Below, in pieces: positions 11,167 through 22,700 of a stretch of 64,000 nt of DNA. The notes under the pieces are model-generated. The model had not been told where the DNA came from and did not search any database. It saw nothing but the letters and a program-made list of their open reading frames with translations. A program made the position numbers and the translations under genes. Origin of the DNA: Boothiomyces macroporosus (Eukaryota; Chytridiomycota; Chytridiomycetes; Rhizophydiales; Terramycetaceae); NCBI GenBank assembly GCA_027604185.1, contig JADGKB010000015.1:62001-126000 (forward strand), in the 5' to 3' direction. The number at the start of each line of letters is the position of its first letter. Position 1 is the stretch's first letter.

Positions 11167-11497
11167 TTTCTTTGCTTGCTTTGATATGAACCTTTTAGAA
11201 AAAAAGACAAACGAATTCATCTAAGAAAAAAAACACAAGAGTGGCTTATGATGTATTATGCATTTGAGAAACTACTAGTGGGATTGAAATATAGTTTAAT
11301 GCTCGTACATTATTTGTTGATGGTCACGATATGAAGAATTTGCGTTGGTGCACATTACGTAATCATAAGGTGGGGAATGAATAGAGATAGAACGGAAATA
11401 GTGGCCTTCTTGTCTCTAGTAGGCTTTGGCTTTATGATTTAATTTCTGTTGTCAGGTGCAACTTAAACTTTTACGCCATCGCAATCCAAGTTATAAA
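11167..11497. promoter_or_regulatory. Divergent promoter region between OLA1 and ATG3
   Basis: This 331-bp gap separates the start codons of two genes pointing away from each other and is long for this window. It contains A-runs near 11224-11233 and no open frame or RNA gene I can recognise. A bidirectional promoter is inferred from position only. The OLA1 upstream in-frame ATG (11220) lies inside it. Confidence 0.35.
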
Positions 11498-12413
11498 ATG
11501 GAACGAAGCACTTACTCACAAGTTCATTCAATTTTCCACGCTGCAAGAGAATACTTGAATCCAATTTTAAAGAACTCTAAATTCAGAGAAACGGGAGTGT
11601 TGACCCCCGAAGAGTTTGTTGCTGCTGGAGATTATTTAGTTTACAAATGCCCTACCTGGCAATGGGGAGCAGGAGATCAAGATAAAAAGAGAGATTACTT
11701 ACCAGCAGACAAGCAGTACCTTATAACAAAGAATGTACCATGTTTGACCAGAGTTAAGCAGATGGAATACAATGAAGATGATCAAGAAGTAGGAGAAGAT
11801 GGATTTACAATTACTCATAACAATTATCAAAAACAAGAAGTTGCTGATCTTGATGAATCCGAATTATCTGCAAAAATGAAGACAACCAACATTAGTTCAG
11901 ATATTCCTGATCTGGATGATATTCCGGATCTCGACGATGATCTTGAAGGATTGTATGCTCTATTTAACTTAGTGGTACCATTGAAGAGCCTGTCGATCCC
12001 GCCCAAAAGCAAGCAGAAAACATCGTTCATACAAGGTACAATAATACTAACAAAGGACTTATGACCTTTCCATTACCTACGACAAGTATTATCAAACACC
12101 AAGAATGTGGTTATATGGATACGATGAACAACAAAGACCGTTAAGTGGAGCTCAAATATTTGAAGATATTTCCCAGGACCACGCCAAAAAGACCTGTACC
12201 ATAGTAATTCCATTCTAAATGTAGGAACAACATCCTCATCACAATATGACCTGTGCTTCCATTCATCCTTGCAAGCATGCGAACGTAATGAAGATTTTGC
12301 TAGATCATTATGAGAATGAGGTTCGCGTAGATCAGTATTTGTTATTATTCTTGAAATTCATGTCTGCCATGCTTCCTACTATTGAATACGATTTTACTGC
12401 TTCTCTGGAATAA
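11498..12413 (+). CDS. ATG3: Autophagy E2-like conjugating enzyme Atg3
   Basis: Introns 11953-11972, 12036-12055 and 12204-12224 give 284 residues. Family blocks include [61 protein letters not shown] and [20 protein letters not shown]. The catalytic cysteine sits in the HPC motif of [15 protein letters not shown] near the C-terminus. Atg3 transfers Atg8 to phosphatidylethanolamine during autophagosome growth. The acidic flexible loop is present but short. The first ATG of the longer frame was passed over because homologues start 2-3 residues before the amphipathic N-terminal helix. Its stop is 37 bp before the next gene on the same strand. Confidence 0.94.
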
Positions 12414-12450
12414 AGGTTAATTGAACTATTTTTTATTTTTTCCAAATCAA

Positions 12451-13992
12451 ATGCAAACTAGCGAAAATAACCAGCCCCAGGAACAGGAGCAGGAGATTGA
12501 AAAGGAAAACGAACTAAACGAACGCAGAGACGGAAAGAGAAAGCGAGAAGATGATAATTCAGAGTCCGAGTCGGATCAGGAAGAATTACCTCTTGCCCCA
12601 AGAGCTCCTCACCAAGGATACAACGAGGAGCAAGCAAATTTGGAAATTGAAGAATTTTCAAACTCACAAATAACGACTAATGCATCTATACCAGCATCAC
12701 CACCGTATTCCCCAAGGAGAGTGTATTCTGGATGTTCCACAATTGGAAACTATCTAATCCAAAAGAAAATAGGAGAAGGCACTTTTGGAGAAGTAATTAT
12801 ATTTGACTAGAGGTATCTTTAGGAGTACACAAGACAACCCAAAAACGGTTTGTATTTCTTAATCCAGTGTTGCTTTAAAGAGAGTTATTATTCATAACGA
12901 GCGGGAAGGAGTAAGTAGTTATAATGGTAGATGCCAATCACGGCGCTCAGAGAGATTAGGATATTAAAGAGATTGAATCACCCAAATATCATCAAGTTGG
13001 AGGAAATGGCCGTTAAGCCTGGAAATAGGGAAACAAATGTTCGAGGAGCAACATTTATGGTGTTTCCTTACATGGAGCATGATCTGGACGGGATTCTTCA
13101 AAATCCATTGATTAGACTTACCCCTGCTCAAGTAAAGAGTTACATGCAACAGCTGTTGCGGGGTGTTGAGCATTTACACAAAAACTTGATCTTGCATAGA
13201 GATATGAAATGCGCCAATATTCTAGTGAATAACTTTGGTGTATTGAAAATTGCAGATTTTGGATTGGCGAGACCTTTCTCAAAAGAGCATGGACAGTACA
13301 CCAATATGGTGATCACTAGGTGGTTCAGACCTCCTGAATTGCTAATGGGTGCTACTGAATATGATGCAGCAGTTGATATGTGGGGAGTTGGTTGTGTATT
13401 TGGAGAAATACTCAAAAGAAGGTATTTATTCTTAATTCCAGGGCTATTTTGCCAGGAAAGTCTGACTTGGATCAACTAGACATGATATGGAATTTGCTTG
13501 GGACTCCCAACGAACAAAACTGGCCAGGAAAGAGTTATTTGAAATTGCCTATATTCACTGAAGGTGTTCTTAAAGACTTTGACGCATCCAATTATCGAAA
13601 GAAAACTCTTCCTGAAAAGTTCCCTGCTCATCAGTAATTCATTTTAATGTTAGTTTCCGGGCATCTACATACAACCTGTTGGATGATTTGTTAAGATTAA
13701 GACCAGGGGACAGATTGAGCGCTACTGAAGCACTGAAAGCGGATTATTTCCATACTCACCCACTCCCTGCCGTTCCCGGATCTAAAGAGTAATTGTTTCT
13801 TTATCTAGCTTCAATGTATTTGCAGATTCGCATGAACTTGATTCAAGGAAAGCGAAAATATCCAGATTTGAAGGCGGGAGTACCAAAGCGTTTCATTTGC
13901 CAAATCATCACGATGTCATATCAGACTACAAGCAGCGGCCCTTCCAAAGGAATGAGCCACCTCGCAAGCATTTCAAATCTTATTATAGCTAA
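12451..13992 (+). CDS. CDK9/BUR1-type cyclin-dependent kinase
   Basis: Six introns (12793-12812, 12848-12867, 12911-12930, 13422-13441, 13634-13653, 13789-13808, all 20 nt) give 473 residues. A charged, disordered N-terminus of about 90 residues precedes the kinase domain. The glycine loop GEGTFGEV is split by intron 1, the C-helix carries the hallmark PITALREIRILKRLNHPNII, and the catalytic loop is HRDMKCANIL with DFGLARPF and the WFRPPELLMGATEY block following. PITALRE marks the CDK9/CDK12/BUR1 group, which phosphorylates the RNA polymerase II tail and elongation factors. CDK9 versus CDK12 cannot be settled by eye, though length and the insert after TLEEM favour CDK9/BUR1. The preceding TTG is not a start. 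Confidence 0.88.
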
Positions 13993-14042
13993 TATAAACT
14001 TTTGTAATTAAATTTGCGGGGCATTTTTTGCCAATCAACAAA

Positions 14043-15173
14043 ATGGGCAACATAAAGTCACTAATGCTTTCATCTCAAGAAGATACGAATGACGGCTCGA
14101 CAGGCGTTGACACTGATGTCTTGGTTATCGGTGCAGGTAACTTTGGGACTTGCTTGGCGGATCACTTGGCAAGTAAGTTCAAACTAACCACAAGCATTGG
14201 GCAATAACGTCTCAATTTGGGCGAGGGATACCAAAATAATGGATTCAATCAACAGCAACAACGTCAATTGCAGATATCTCTCTGATGTGAAACTCTCCAA
14301 AAATCTAAAGGGGATTTATTCGCTTTCTAAAGAGTCCTTTCAAAAGGTTAATGTCGTCATCTTGTCCATCCCAACACAGCATATGAGGGACATACTTGAA
14401 CGAATCAAGCCGTTTTTGGTTATTGAACATTTGTTGATTTTTGTCAACAAAGGTATTGAAATTTCATCTGGATTGTTGCCGCATGATATTGTTCATGAGG
14501 TTCTCGGGCCACAAATGGGGCCAAGAGCTGTGTTCCTTTCTGGCCCATCATTTGCTGCTGAAGTTGTTCGTAGACAGCCAACTTGTGTTGCTGGTATTTA
14601 TTACTGATAGTAGTTGCATCCAGGTCGGCTAAACGTGCCCGCCGTACCCAAAGACTCTTCCATTCTCCAATTTTCCGAGTGTACGATATTGAAGATACTA
14701 TCGGGTTGGAGATTGCTGGGGCATTGAAAAACGTAATTGCAATTGCCTCTGGCGCGTGTACTGGGGCAGGATATCAAATGAATGCTAGAGCAGCGCTCAT
14801 TACCAGAGGTTTGGCTGAAATTACAAGATTTGGCATTGCGATGGGTGCTAATCCACTCACCTTTGCAGGCCTTAGTGGTGTCGGAGATTTATTCTTGACG
14901 TGCACTTCTGAAAAATCTAGAAACTTTACTGTTGGATATCGATTGGGAAAGGGGGAGAAGCTGGCAGATATTATATCATCCCTAGGATCGGTTGCTGAAG
15001 GTGTGCCAACTACAAAGGCAGCCTTTGAATTGGCACGTAAACTGGGTGTTGAGTCACCAATTACTGATGAGGTTTATGCGGTTCTTTATCAAGATAAGCC
15101 AATTGAAGTTGCATTTGAAGCATTAATGTCAAGAGATCCACATCCTGAATTAAAAGGAATTACACTTCCATAG
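14043..15173 (+). CDS. NAD-dependent glycerol-3-phosphate dehydrogenase, GpsA-like
   Basis: Introns 14173-14194 (22 nt) and 14594-14613 give 362 residues. The Rossmann motif is VIGAGNFGTCLADHLA, followed by WARDT, VILSIPTQHMRDIL, FVNKGIEI and LSGPSFAAEV. The catalytic block is EIAGALKNVIAIASG (lysine in ALKN), then RAALITRGLAEITRFG and GVGDLFLTCTSEKSRN. It interconverts dihydroxyacetone phosphate and glycerol 3-phosphate. These blocks look more like bacterial GpsA and the glycosomal enzymes of protists than like fungal Gpd1, so transfer or an ancient paralogue is possible, but the introns show it is a resident nuclear gene. Its stop is 20 bp from the convergent thiamine gene. Confidence 0.88.
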
Positions 15174-15193
15174 TTATGAATAAATGGCATTTA

Positions 15194-16867
15194 TTACGGT
15201 TTCAGACCCATTTCCCAAAACGAAATTTCCAACAAGATTGCTTTTTTGGCAGTGTTCAAAATAGCTTCCAGGTTTTCTGCATCAGGCTTGAGATTTGCTG
15301 CGTCTCTTTCTAATGCATCTAGCGTTACTAGGGAATTTACCTTGGAATGACTCTACCGCTCTTTGGTAGTTTTCATCTGCATACATGCAAATCCATTTCC
15401 AATATGGGTTGCCTTCTCTAACGGTTGCTGGATCGTTATAAAGGCGAAGTCCGATATCACCATATCCCATTACACATGGAGCCATTGCAGTTCTCAAGTC
15501 CAGCAAAGTTCCACTATTTCCCTTATCCAGAACAAATCTAGTGTAAGCAACAGTTTCCGTGCATTCTTCGGTGCTTTTAAGTTCCTCCAAAGAAACCCCC
15601 CATTCTAAACAATACTCTTCGTGTAGTTTACTTTCTTGCACTATATTCATTGCGGTGAGATTGAATGCAGCAATATCCTCAAAAGTAGAGCTTTTGTACG
15701 CACCCAAGCTGTTTGCCCGAGCAAAATGGATCAAAAAGAGATAATCTTGCTTCAGGTAGTGGATAAAACATTCACGAGGAAGTGAACCATCTTGCAGTCC
15801 TTGTACAAATGGATGATGTGTATATTCATACCACAAACTAGAAAATCGCAATCTGACTATTGAAGAAAAGGGAAATGGATTGTCTATTGTAGCCCTTTAG
15901 TTAGTCCAGAATTACGGTGGAATGGCGATATGAGAGGTTGAATGGAAATGATTAAGCGGACCATTTCCAAATCCAATATCAAAAGAAGTTTGAATGGCAA
16001 TCTGAACGAATTCAATAGCTTGCACAATTGCTTCGCGCGGTGAGAATCCTTTTGCTAGATTTGCTGCGATAGCGGCACTGACTGTGCATCCAGTTCCATG
16101 ATTATTCTTTGTTTTTACAAACTTGTTTTTCAGTTCAAAAAATTCATCGTCTTCTTTGGAATAAACCAAATCAATCAAGTAATACGATTCATCCTGATTT
16201 ACTGGATCCAGCGTTGCTTCTATGGAAATGGTGTTACCATTAATATCAAATGGGACGTGCCCTCCTTTGAGTAGTACAATTTGCGATCCATAACTTGCTA
16301 TTTTCTTTGCAATGCGTTTCAAGTCGTCCAAGTTTTTCATTGAATCGTCTTCATCTGCAAGTATAATTGCCTCTGGAACATTAGGGGTGACCAAATATGT
16401 AATTGGCAATACCTTTGATTTCATGTGATAAACCGCTTCTGGGTTCAACAGCATTGCCCCAGAGGTAGCAACCATGACGGGGTCCAGAACAATTCTTGGA
16501 ATATTTTCTCCATAAAAGTTTACCAGATAATTGACAACCGTTTCTATAATTTCTGAAGAGAAGAGCATTCCTAGTTTAATTACATCTCGCATTAATATTA
16601 GATACCTGCTCCGATATCCGTTAAAACAGCTGTGTGTTAGTCAGGGAGAGTACCTTTCAATTGGGCCTCTACAAAATCTGTTGGCATCACTTGAATTGCA
16701 TCTACAGTTTGTGTGTTTTGAGACGTAACGCAAGTAATTACTGATGATGAATATACTGACAGCGCCGTGAATGTTTTCAAGTCCGCTTGAATTCCTGCAC
16801 CGCTATTATCAGTAATGATTCACCCTCCAGAATCTGAACCGGCAATTGTCAACACTTTTGGAATCAT
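15194..16867 (-). CDS. THI20: Bifunctional HMP/HMP-P kinase with thiaminase-II (ThiD-TenA) domain
   Basis: Five introns (16803-16823, 16630-16653, 16586-16605, 15895-15915, 15319-15340) join a ThiD-like kinase (residues about 1-285) to a TenA domain (about 300-521), total 521 residues; yeast THI20 has 551. ThiD signatures are [46 protein letters not shown] and NHGTGCTVSAAIAANLAKG. TenA signatures are HHPFVQGLQDGSLPRECFIH, YLKQDYLFL, EYCLEWGVSLEEL and APCVMGYGDIG. The kinase makes HMP-PP for thiamine; TenA salvages degraded pyrimidine. The 15895-15915 intron sits in the linker, and the frame is open across it once removed, so this is a true fusion. The start is 21 bp from THI6, divergently. 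Confidence 0.92.
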
Positions 16868-16888
16868 GATTTTGCTTTTTTCAAAAAA
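16868..16888. promoter_or_regulatory. 21-bp divergent spacer between THI20 and THI6 start codons
   Basis: The two thiamine-pathway genes face away from each other with only 21 bp (rich in T and A) between the first bases of their start codons. Any shared promoter elements must lie in this spacer or inside the opposite coding sequences. No TPP riboswitch aptamer is recognisable here. Co-regulation by thiamine is inferred from pathway and position. Confidence 0.4.
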
Positions 16889-18411
16889 ATGGTTGACTAC
16901 TCATGCTACTTGGTTACTGACAGCTCACTAGTTCACCATTCAAGAAATCTGGTTGATACAGTTCAACAAGCGGTGGATGCAGGAGTAACCATCGTTCAAC
17001 TTCGAGAAAAGGAATTGGAAACTGGTGCATTCATTGAGCTCGCTAGGAAACTACTCGAAATAACAAAAAAGGCAAACATCCCACTGCTTATTAACGACCG
17101 TGTGGACGTTGCTTTGGCGGTGGACGCGGATGGAGTACACATTGGGCAAGATGACATGCCACTTTCAATTGCTAGAAGGTTGTTGGGCAATGGAAAAATT
17201 ATAGGAGTAACTGCTGCAACCATTGAAGAAGCCAAAGTAGCGGTAGAAAATGGCGCAGATTACATTGGTATTGGAGCTTGTTTTGGAACCAGCACCAAAA
17301 AGTTGAAAAAGATTCCTATGGGACCAAGAGGTGTATTGGAAATCTTGGAAGCACTACCTGCAAATGCGAAAGCAGTTACAATCGGTGGCATTAATTCCAG
17401 TAATGCAGAAAGGGTGATTCGTCATTCTCATGGAAGTGATGGACGTAAGCTGGAAGGAGTTGCTGTTGTGTCTGATATTGTAGCTGCTGAGAATGTACCT
17501 GAAAAGGTAGCAGAACTCAAACAGGCCATTGCACGAGGGTTTATCAACACTGTGCCTGCAAGCATCTATCCAGATGAGCTAAAGCTGAAAGTCGCTCAAG
17601 TTTTTGACAAACTTCGTGCTACTTCTCCATTGGTACACCATATTACAAACTTTGTTGTTATGAATGATACCGCCAACGCTACTTTGGCATTAGGTGGATC
17701 CCCAATTATGGCCCAAAACATTGAAGAAGTCCACGAACTTGGAAAGTTTGTGGGATCCTTGCTACTTAATATTGGAACTCTTAACAATGAATTCGTTACA
17801 GGAATGGTTGGAGCTGGCAAGGCTGCCAATAAAAATAGAACCCCCATTATATTAGATCCTGTTGGCGCTGGAGCTTCTTCTCTCAGAAAATCAACCATGA
17901 AACTTCTGACAGATTCGCTCGATATTGGAATAGTCAAAGGTAATGCTGGTGAAATTTCCTGTTTAGCTGGCACTGGGGAAGTAGAAATGAGAGGAGTTGA
18001 TAGCGTTGGTGGTACGAATGATGGGGCATCCATGGTAACAAGAACTTCCAAGTTAGAAAAGAGTGTTATCGCAATGACTGGAGTTGTTGACTATGTTTCA
18101 GATGGCCACCGCACTTATTCAATCCACAATGGGCATGAATACTTGGGGAAAATTACTGGATCTGGATGTATGGCGACAACCGCTATTGCATGTTATGCCG
18201 CAGGTAAAAATAACATGTAATTATAGTATCAAAAGATGATTTATTAGTTGCAGCAATTGCAGGGTTGGCTTCCATGGGAGTTGCAGCTGAATATGCAGCA
18301 AAAAGATCAGACGTTAACGGACCAAATACTTTCAAAGCTGCCCTTATTGATGAACTACACAATCTGACTGCTGAAAAGCTCTTACAAAGTTTAAAACTTC
18401 AAAAATGCTAA
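16889..18411 (+). CDS. THI6: Bifunctional thiamine-phosphate synthase / hydroxyethylthiazole kinase
   Basis: One 23-nt intron (18204-18226) gives 499 residues. The N-terminal half is a ThiE-type TIM barrel: YLVTDSSL, AGVTIVQLREKELET, LLINDRVDVALAVDADGVHI, GQDDMPLSIARRLLG and the GIGACFGTSTKK loop. From about residue 225 it is a ThiM-type thiazole kinase: PLVHHITNFVVMNDTANATL, GGSPIMAQ, ILDPVGAGASS, GNAGEISCLAG and TGSGCMATTAIACYAAG. The enzyme phosphorylates hydroxyethylthiazole and couples it to HMP-PP, the last condensation of thiamine synthesis. The ThiE-ThiM order is as in fungal THI6. Splicing adds the family C-terminal helix (LLVAAIAGLASMGVAAEYAA). Confidence 0.95.
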
Positions 18412-18437
18412 TAAAACATTCTATTACATTGTAAGAC

Positions 18438-19710
18438 TTAAAAATATCGCTGACTTTGACTTTCTTTCTGCTCTCCTACCGTGACAGGCAGAGGGAGGCG
18501 AAATGTAGGTTTCAGGCCAGCTTCTTCATATACATTACTGTTGATTTTCATCTCGTGCATTCTAAATTCCAATTCCTTTTCTTTTTGCGACAGTGCTTTA
18601 ATTTGGGAGTCAATCCTGGCTTCCATTGACAAAAGTACCTGCTCTTTCCTAGATAAATCGTTTTCCCGCATTTTCAATTCTTGCTCTTTCATTTTCAGTT
18701 TTTCCTTTCTATAATTACAGAATAACTTACAAGTTATTTAGCTCTTGATCTTTAATTGAAATTTTGATTCTTGGATGCAACAGAATATCCGAAGCGTCCG
18801 GACGCAATTCAAAGTTTTGAGTAAACATCTTTTTAATTACATGCGACAACTCTGGAGAATACTAATATTAACGGTATTTACGTGGTTAGGCAGCTCTGGG
18901 ATTTTCCCCGATTTGATTTTTAGAATTAGAGACTGGTGTGAAGATGCTTGAAAAGGAGGTCTGATTTTAGTAATGTTTACTCTAATGCACATAGCTCATA
19001 AATCAGACATCCTAATGCCCACACATCAGATTTTGCATTGTATGGCTGCTCGTCAACTAATTCCGGTGACATGTAATAAGGGGTTCCTGAATGAGTATAA
19101 ACATTACCGACATATGTTTTTGCAAATTCTTCCTCTGGATTGATCTGTCTGGACAGCCCAAAATCCCCCAATTTAACGTTCAGCGATTTGTCCAAGAATA
19201 CATTTTCAGGCTTAATGTCCCTACATTAATATTTACTTTCCTATGAAGAATGGCTGAGTGGGTTTTTGATTTGTGACATTCATTCAATGCGAGTGCTAGT
19301 TGGGCAAACAGATTCCAAATGACATCTTCCGGGATGTACTGTTTTTCTTTGCGGCAACGCTTGATTATACCTGCCAAGTCGCCTCCTTCACAGTATTCTT
19401 TGGTTAGCGATATCCAACCCATTATAATGTATATTTGACAGTTTGATCTATCCACGAATCGTTCATAATACCGCACTATATTTGGGTGCCGTAAATTCCG
19501 TAGGATATTTACTTCTGCTACTAGCTGAATCTTTTCCTTCTCAGTCATCTTTTTGTAGTCAATTTCCTTCCTGTGCAATCAGCAGCTGATATACCTTGCC
19601 AACAGCTACCGTTAGAGAGATTTTACTTTTCCATCTGATATTCTTCTTATTTTTCTAATAATCCCAAATGATCCGCTGCCGATCGGTTCCAGTGGTTCGT
19701 ACTGATTCAT
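18438..19710 (-). CDS. NIMA-related protein kinase (NEK2/KIN3 group)
   Basis: Eight introns (19606-19626, 19571-19594, 19398-19418, 19221-19240, 19088-19108, 18961-18980, 18862-18881, 18709-18730) give 367 residues. Kinase landmarks are GSGSFGII, KEIDYKKMTEKEK, LRNLRHPNIVRYYERF, IIMEYCEGGDLAGIIKR, HRDIKPENVF, GDFGLSR and KTYVGTPYYMSPEL, followed by a C-terminal coiled coil as in NEK2/KIN3. These kinases act at centrosomes, mitotic entry or flagellar length. An 11-nt exon (19595-19605) lies between the first two introns. The fourth intron has GA-AG ends, and the HRD motif appears only if it is removed. Two 21-nt introns are stop-free and would add seven residues if retained. Start is 35 bp from CFAP70. 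Confidence 0.9.
19221..19240 (-). other. Non-canonical GA-AG intron in the NEK kinase
   Basis: On the gene strand the 20 nt read GAAAGTAAATATTAATGTAG. Removal joins CATAG to GGACATTAAGCC, giving the invariant kinase sequence HRDIKPEN; leaving it in gives HRK and a wrong frame. The rest of the segment (AT-rich, TTAAT near the end, TAG) is typical of introns here. A single T-to-A change from GTAAGT would explain it. Confidence 0.7.
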
Positions 19711-19745
19711 TTTTGTTTGAGAAAATTCTTTTTGCAAACGCGAAA

Positions 19746-22700
19746 ATGTCCAAGAGCGAAGACCCGTTGGTCATGACAATTAAAGTCCTCCAAGCAACCA
19801 ATCTCAAGGGTTCAAGAGCAACCTTGAACTCTTTTGTCCGGATTCAGTTTGCGGACTTTGACTACAAAGATGTAAGCCGTATTAATGCTAGACGCCAGTG
19901 GTGACAGACAACCTCAACCCAGAGTATAACGCCAGCTTTGAACAAAGCTTTAATGTGGATGATGTAAGAAGCTCTAATTTAGACTCTAATCGAGATTTTC
20001 GCCAACAAAACCATTACCTTTAATCTGGTAGAATCGCTCCCCAAAGAAAAGACCGCACCACTAGGAAATGCTGAAATTTGCCTGTATACTTATTTCTTGA
20101 AATATTTTACTCAAGAAGATCCAGAAGCGCGAATTCCGGAATGCAACCTGTCAATCTCAAAGGTATTACCCATCGCAACAAATAAAGTTGGAGTAAATGC
20201 TCAAGAGAATCCTACTATTTCCGTTGAGGTTACACTTTCGAAACCTCTTATTCCAACACAGGTATTACAAAATGGAATATTTGCAACTTTGAAACCAGAA
20301 GAAGTTTACCCAGTCCCAGAAGATTGGAGTCTGAGGGAAGGGAATGAAAAAGATCCAAATTCTAGTGAGTAAATAGTTAATCAAAGATTTATATTCATAC
20401 ATCATGAATTTGAAAATTCCACTTGAAAACGAAGGGCACAGAATAGTATCAATTCCCAATGGACTGCTACACGGTGTTGACGACGCGGGACCAAGTGATG
20501 TTTGTCTCAATGCACCGCAAGGGATTCCTATTTCTGAGTTAAAAGCAGCTGATGGTAGTAACGGTAAAAGTTTGAACCATAGTCCTAGTGTGGTGGGAGA
20601 TGACCCCGCATTACCAACGACAGCTGATAGAAGCGAAAAAGAAATCAAAAAGATAAAATGGGACTCTAATTTGGTGTTATGGTTCAGTCCTGGTGTGGTA
20701 GCAAAATTGAGGGAATGCGCTCAAAGAAAATTTCATTTGGACATTGAACTAGTTAGGGTACTTCAACAAAAATATGCAGGGGCGACAGATAATCATTCGC
20801 ACAAAATTAAAGCAAAAGGTTCGTTGGATTTAGGGCTCGCTTTGAATCCTTCTATAATAGGAATCAGAGGAAGGTTCAACTTGGAATTAGCAGACTCCCA
20901 TGGAGAGATTCAAGGAAGTGCCGGGCCAGAGAACAAGTCCAAAAAAGGTGTGCAGGTCGACATATACAAGGCGGTTGGTTCTGCAATCTCTTTATCTTTA
21001 ATCTTTTCTGTTCCACTAATCAACAAGCAGCGACTGCAAGAGGTAGCATATACTAATATGAGATTACCAAAAGTGTTCACGATTTTATTCCGAAAAGAAA
21101 AGTCAAACCTGAATTCCAGTTTGAAAAAAGATCGATACAAGCAGAGAATGATTACAAAGCCAAAGTTAATGAAGTAGTCTTGCAATTGGTGAATGAATAC
21201 AAACACGTGTTGCAAATGGAAAGCGAACTGCCTGGCAACGAACAAAAGATTTTAACTCTGGAAACTCAAAGCCCAGAAGACGAAAAACTTCGAAAAAAGC
21301 TCTTTCTATATCACTTGAACAAAAGCGGAGCATACTTTAGCTTCAAGGAACAACTTAAAGCGAGTGTGGTCAAAGTAGTTCGTGAGGTACTGTGTTGGTA
21401 ACATTAGCGATTCAGGCAGAAATCACCATTCACTTCGCAGTCAGAAATGCAATTATTCATGAGTGAAATATATGTATATTTCATTGAACAAATGCACGTT
21501 GTTATCAACAAAATATTCATGGAAAAAGAGGTTCAAAAGAATGACACAAATGAACTAAAGAGACTTGAAATCACTTCCTTGAAGCAATTTGCTGAAGAAG
21601 CGGAAAGGAGCAATAAGATTTCACTCAGTGCACACTACTATCAAGAACGAATCGCTAAATATGAAGATAATCTCTCTTGCTGGTTTGATTATGGAACTTT
21701 CTGCATGAGAAACCAAATGTTGGCGAAAGGAGAGGAGTGTTTCAGGGAAATAATTGCCAGGAATTCAAAGCATATCCCGGCTTTAATTGCAATTGCTATG
21801 AATTCAATGGCTTCAGATAATTTGGAGCAAGCTAGAGTATTCATACACTCTGCTCTGCAAATTAAACCCGAATCTGGAATGCTGAATATTTTGATGGTAG
21901 CTTTGTTTAATATTAGGCAATTTTCTATGAAATGACCAACGAAGAATTAGAAGCAGAAAAGTACTTTAATGCCGCCAAGCTGGCCCAGGATAAAGGTGAT
22001 TTTTTGATAATACAGGCTCCATGAAACCCACCCTCGAATTGGCTGAATTTGCAATCCAGATAAATTGCGCCTTTCTTGCTGACCGGGTGCTTGCTCAAGA
22101 AGTTATTCAAAATGGATTAAATTTCTATCCATATTTACTACTTTCTCAATTGGAAATTCAGCGCTACAATTATTCTCAAGCAGAAAACTATCTCAAGGAT
22201 GCGCTAAAAATAGATCCAAGTAATCCAAGAATTTGGGCTGCTATAGGCAATCTCAATTTCATCCAAAACAAAGTCAATGAAACTCGAGTAGCATTTGAAA
22301 CTGTTCTATCTATTATTAAAGGTATTAGCCCTAGGTTAACAAAGATAATTCAGAGATCCCTCAACTGGACTTGATATATATTAGATTGGGGACATTGTAT
22401 TTGCGAATGGCGTTCAAAAATTTAACTGATGAAAATTCACTATTTGGATTGCTTTGCAATGAAACCGAGGAGTTTGATGAAAATTTGGCTAGGATTTCAA
22501 AGTCAATGTATCTGAAGGCTTGCGAGATACAAGGAACCTGTCAGTCTTGGCTGGGAGCAGGACAAGCTTGCTTCGCATTAAAAGAATACGAACAGGCTGA
22601 AGATGCTTTTTCTGTAATCTTGGACTAACTAAAGGAAGCGAATATTATCAACCACAGAGACAGTGAAGTTTGGGCACACCTTGCAGTTCTTTCTTTAAAG

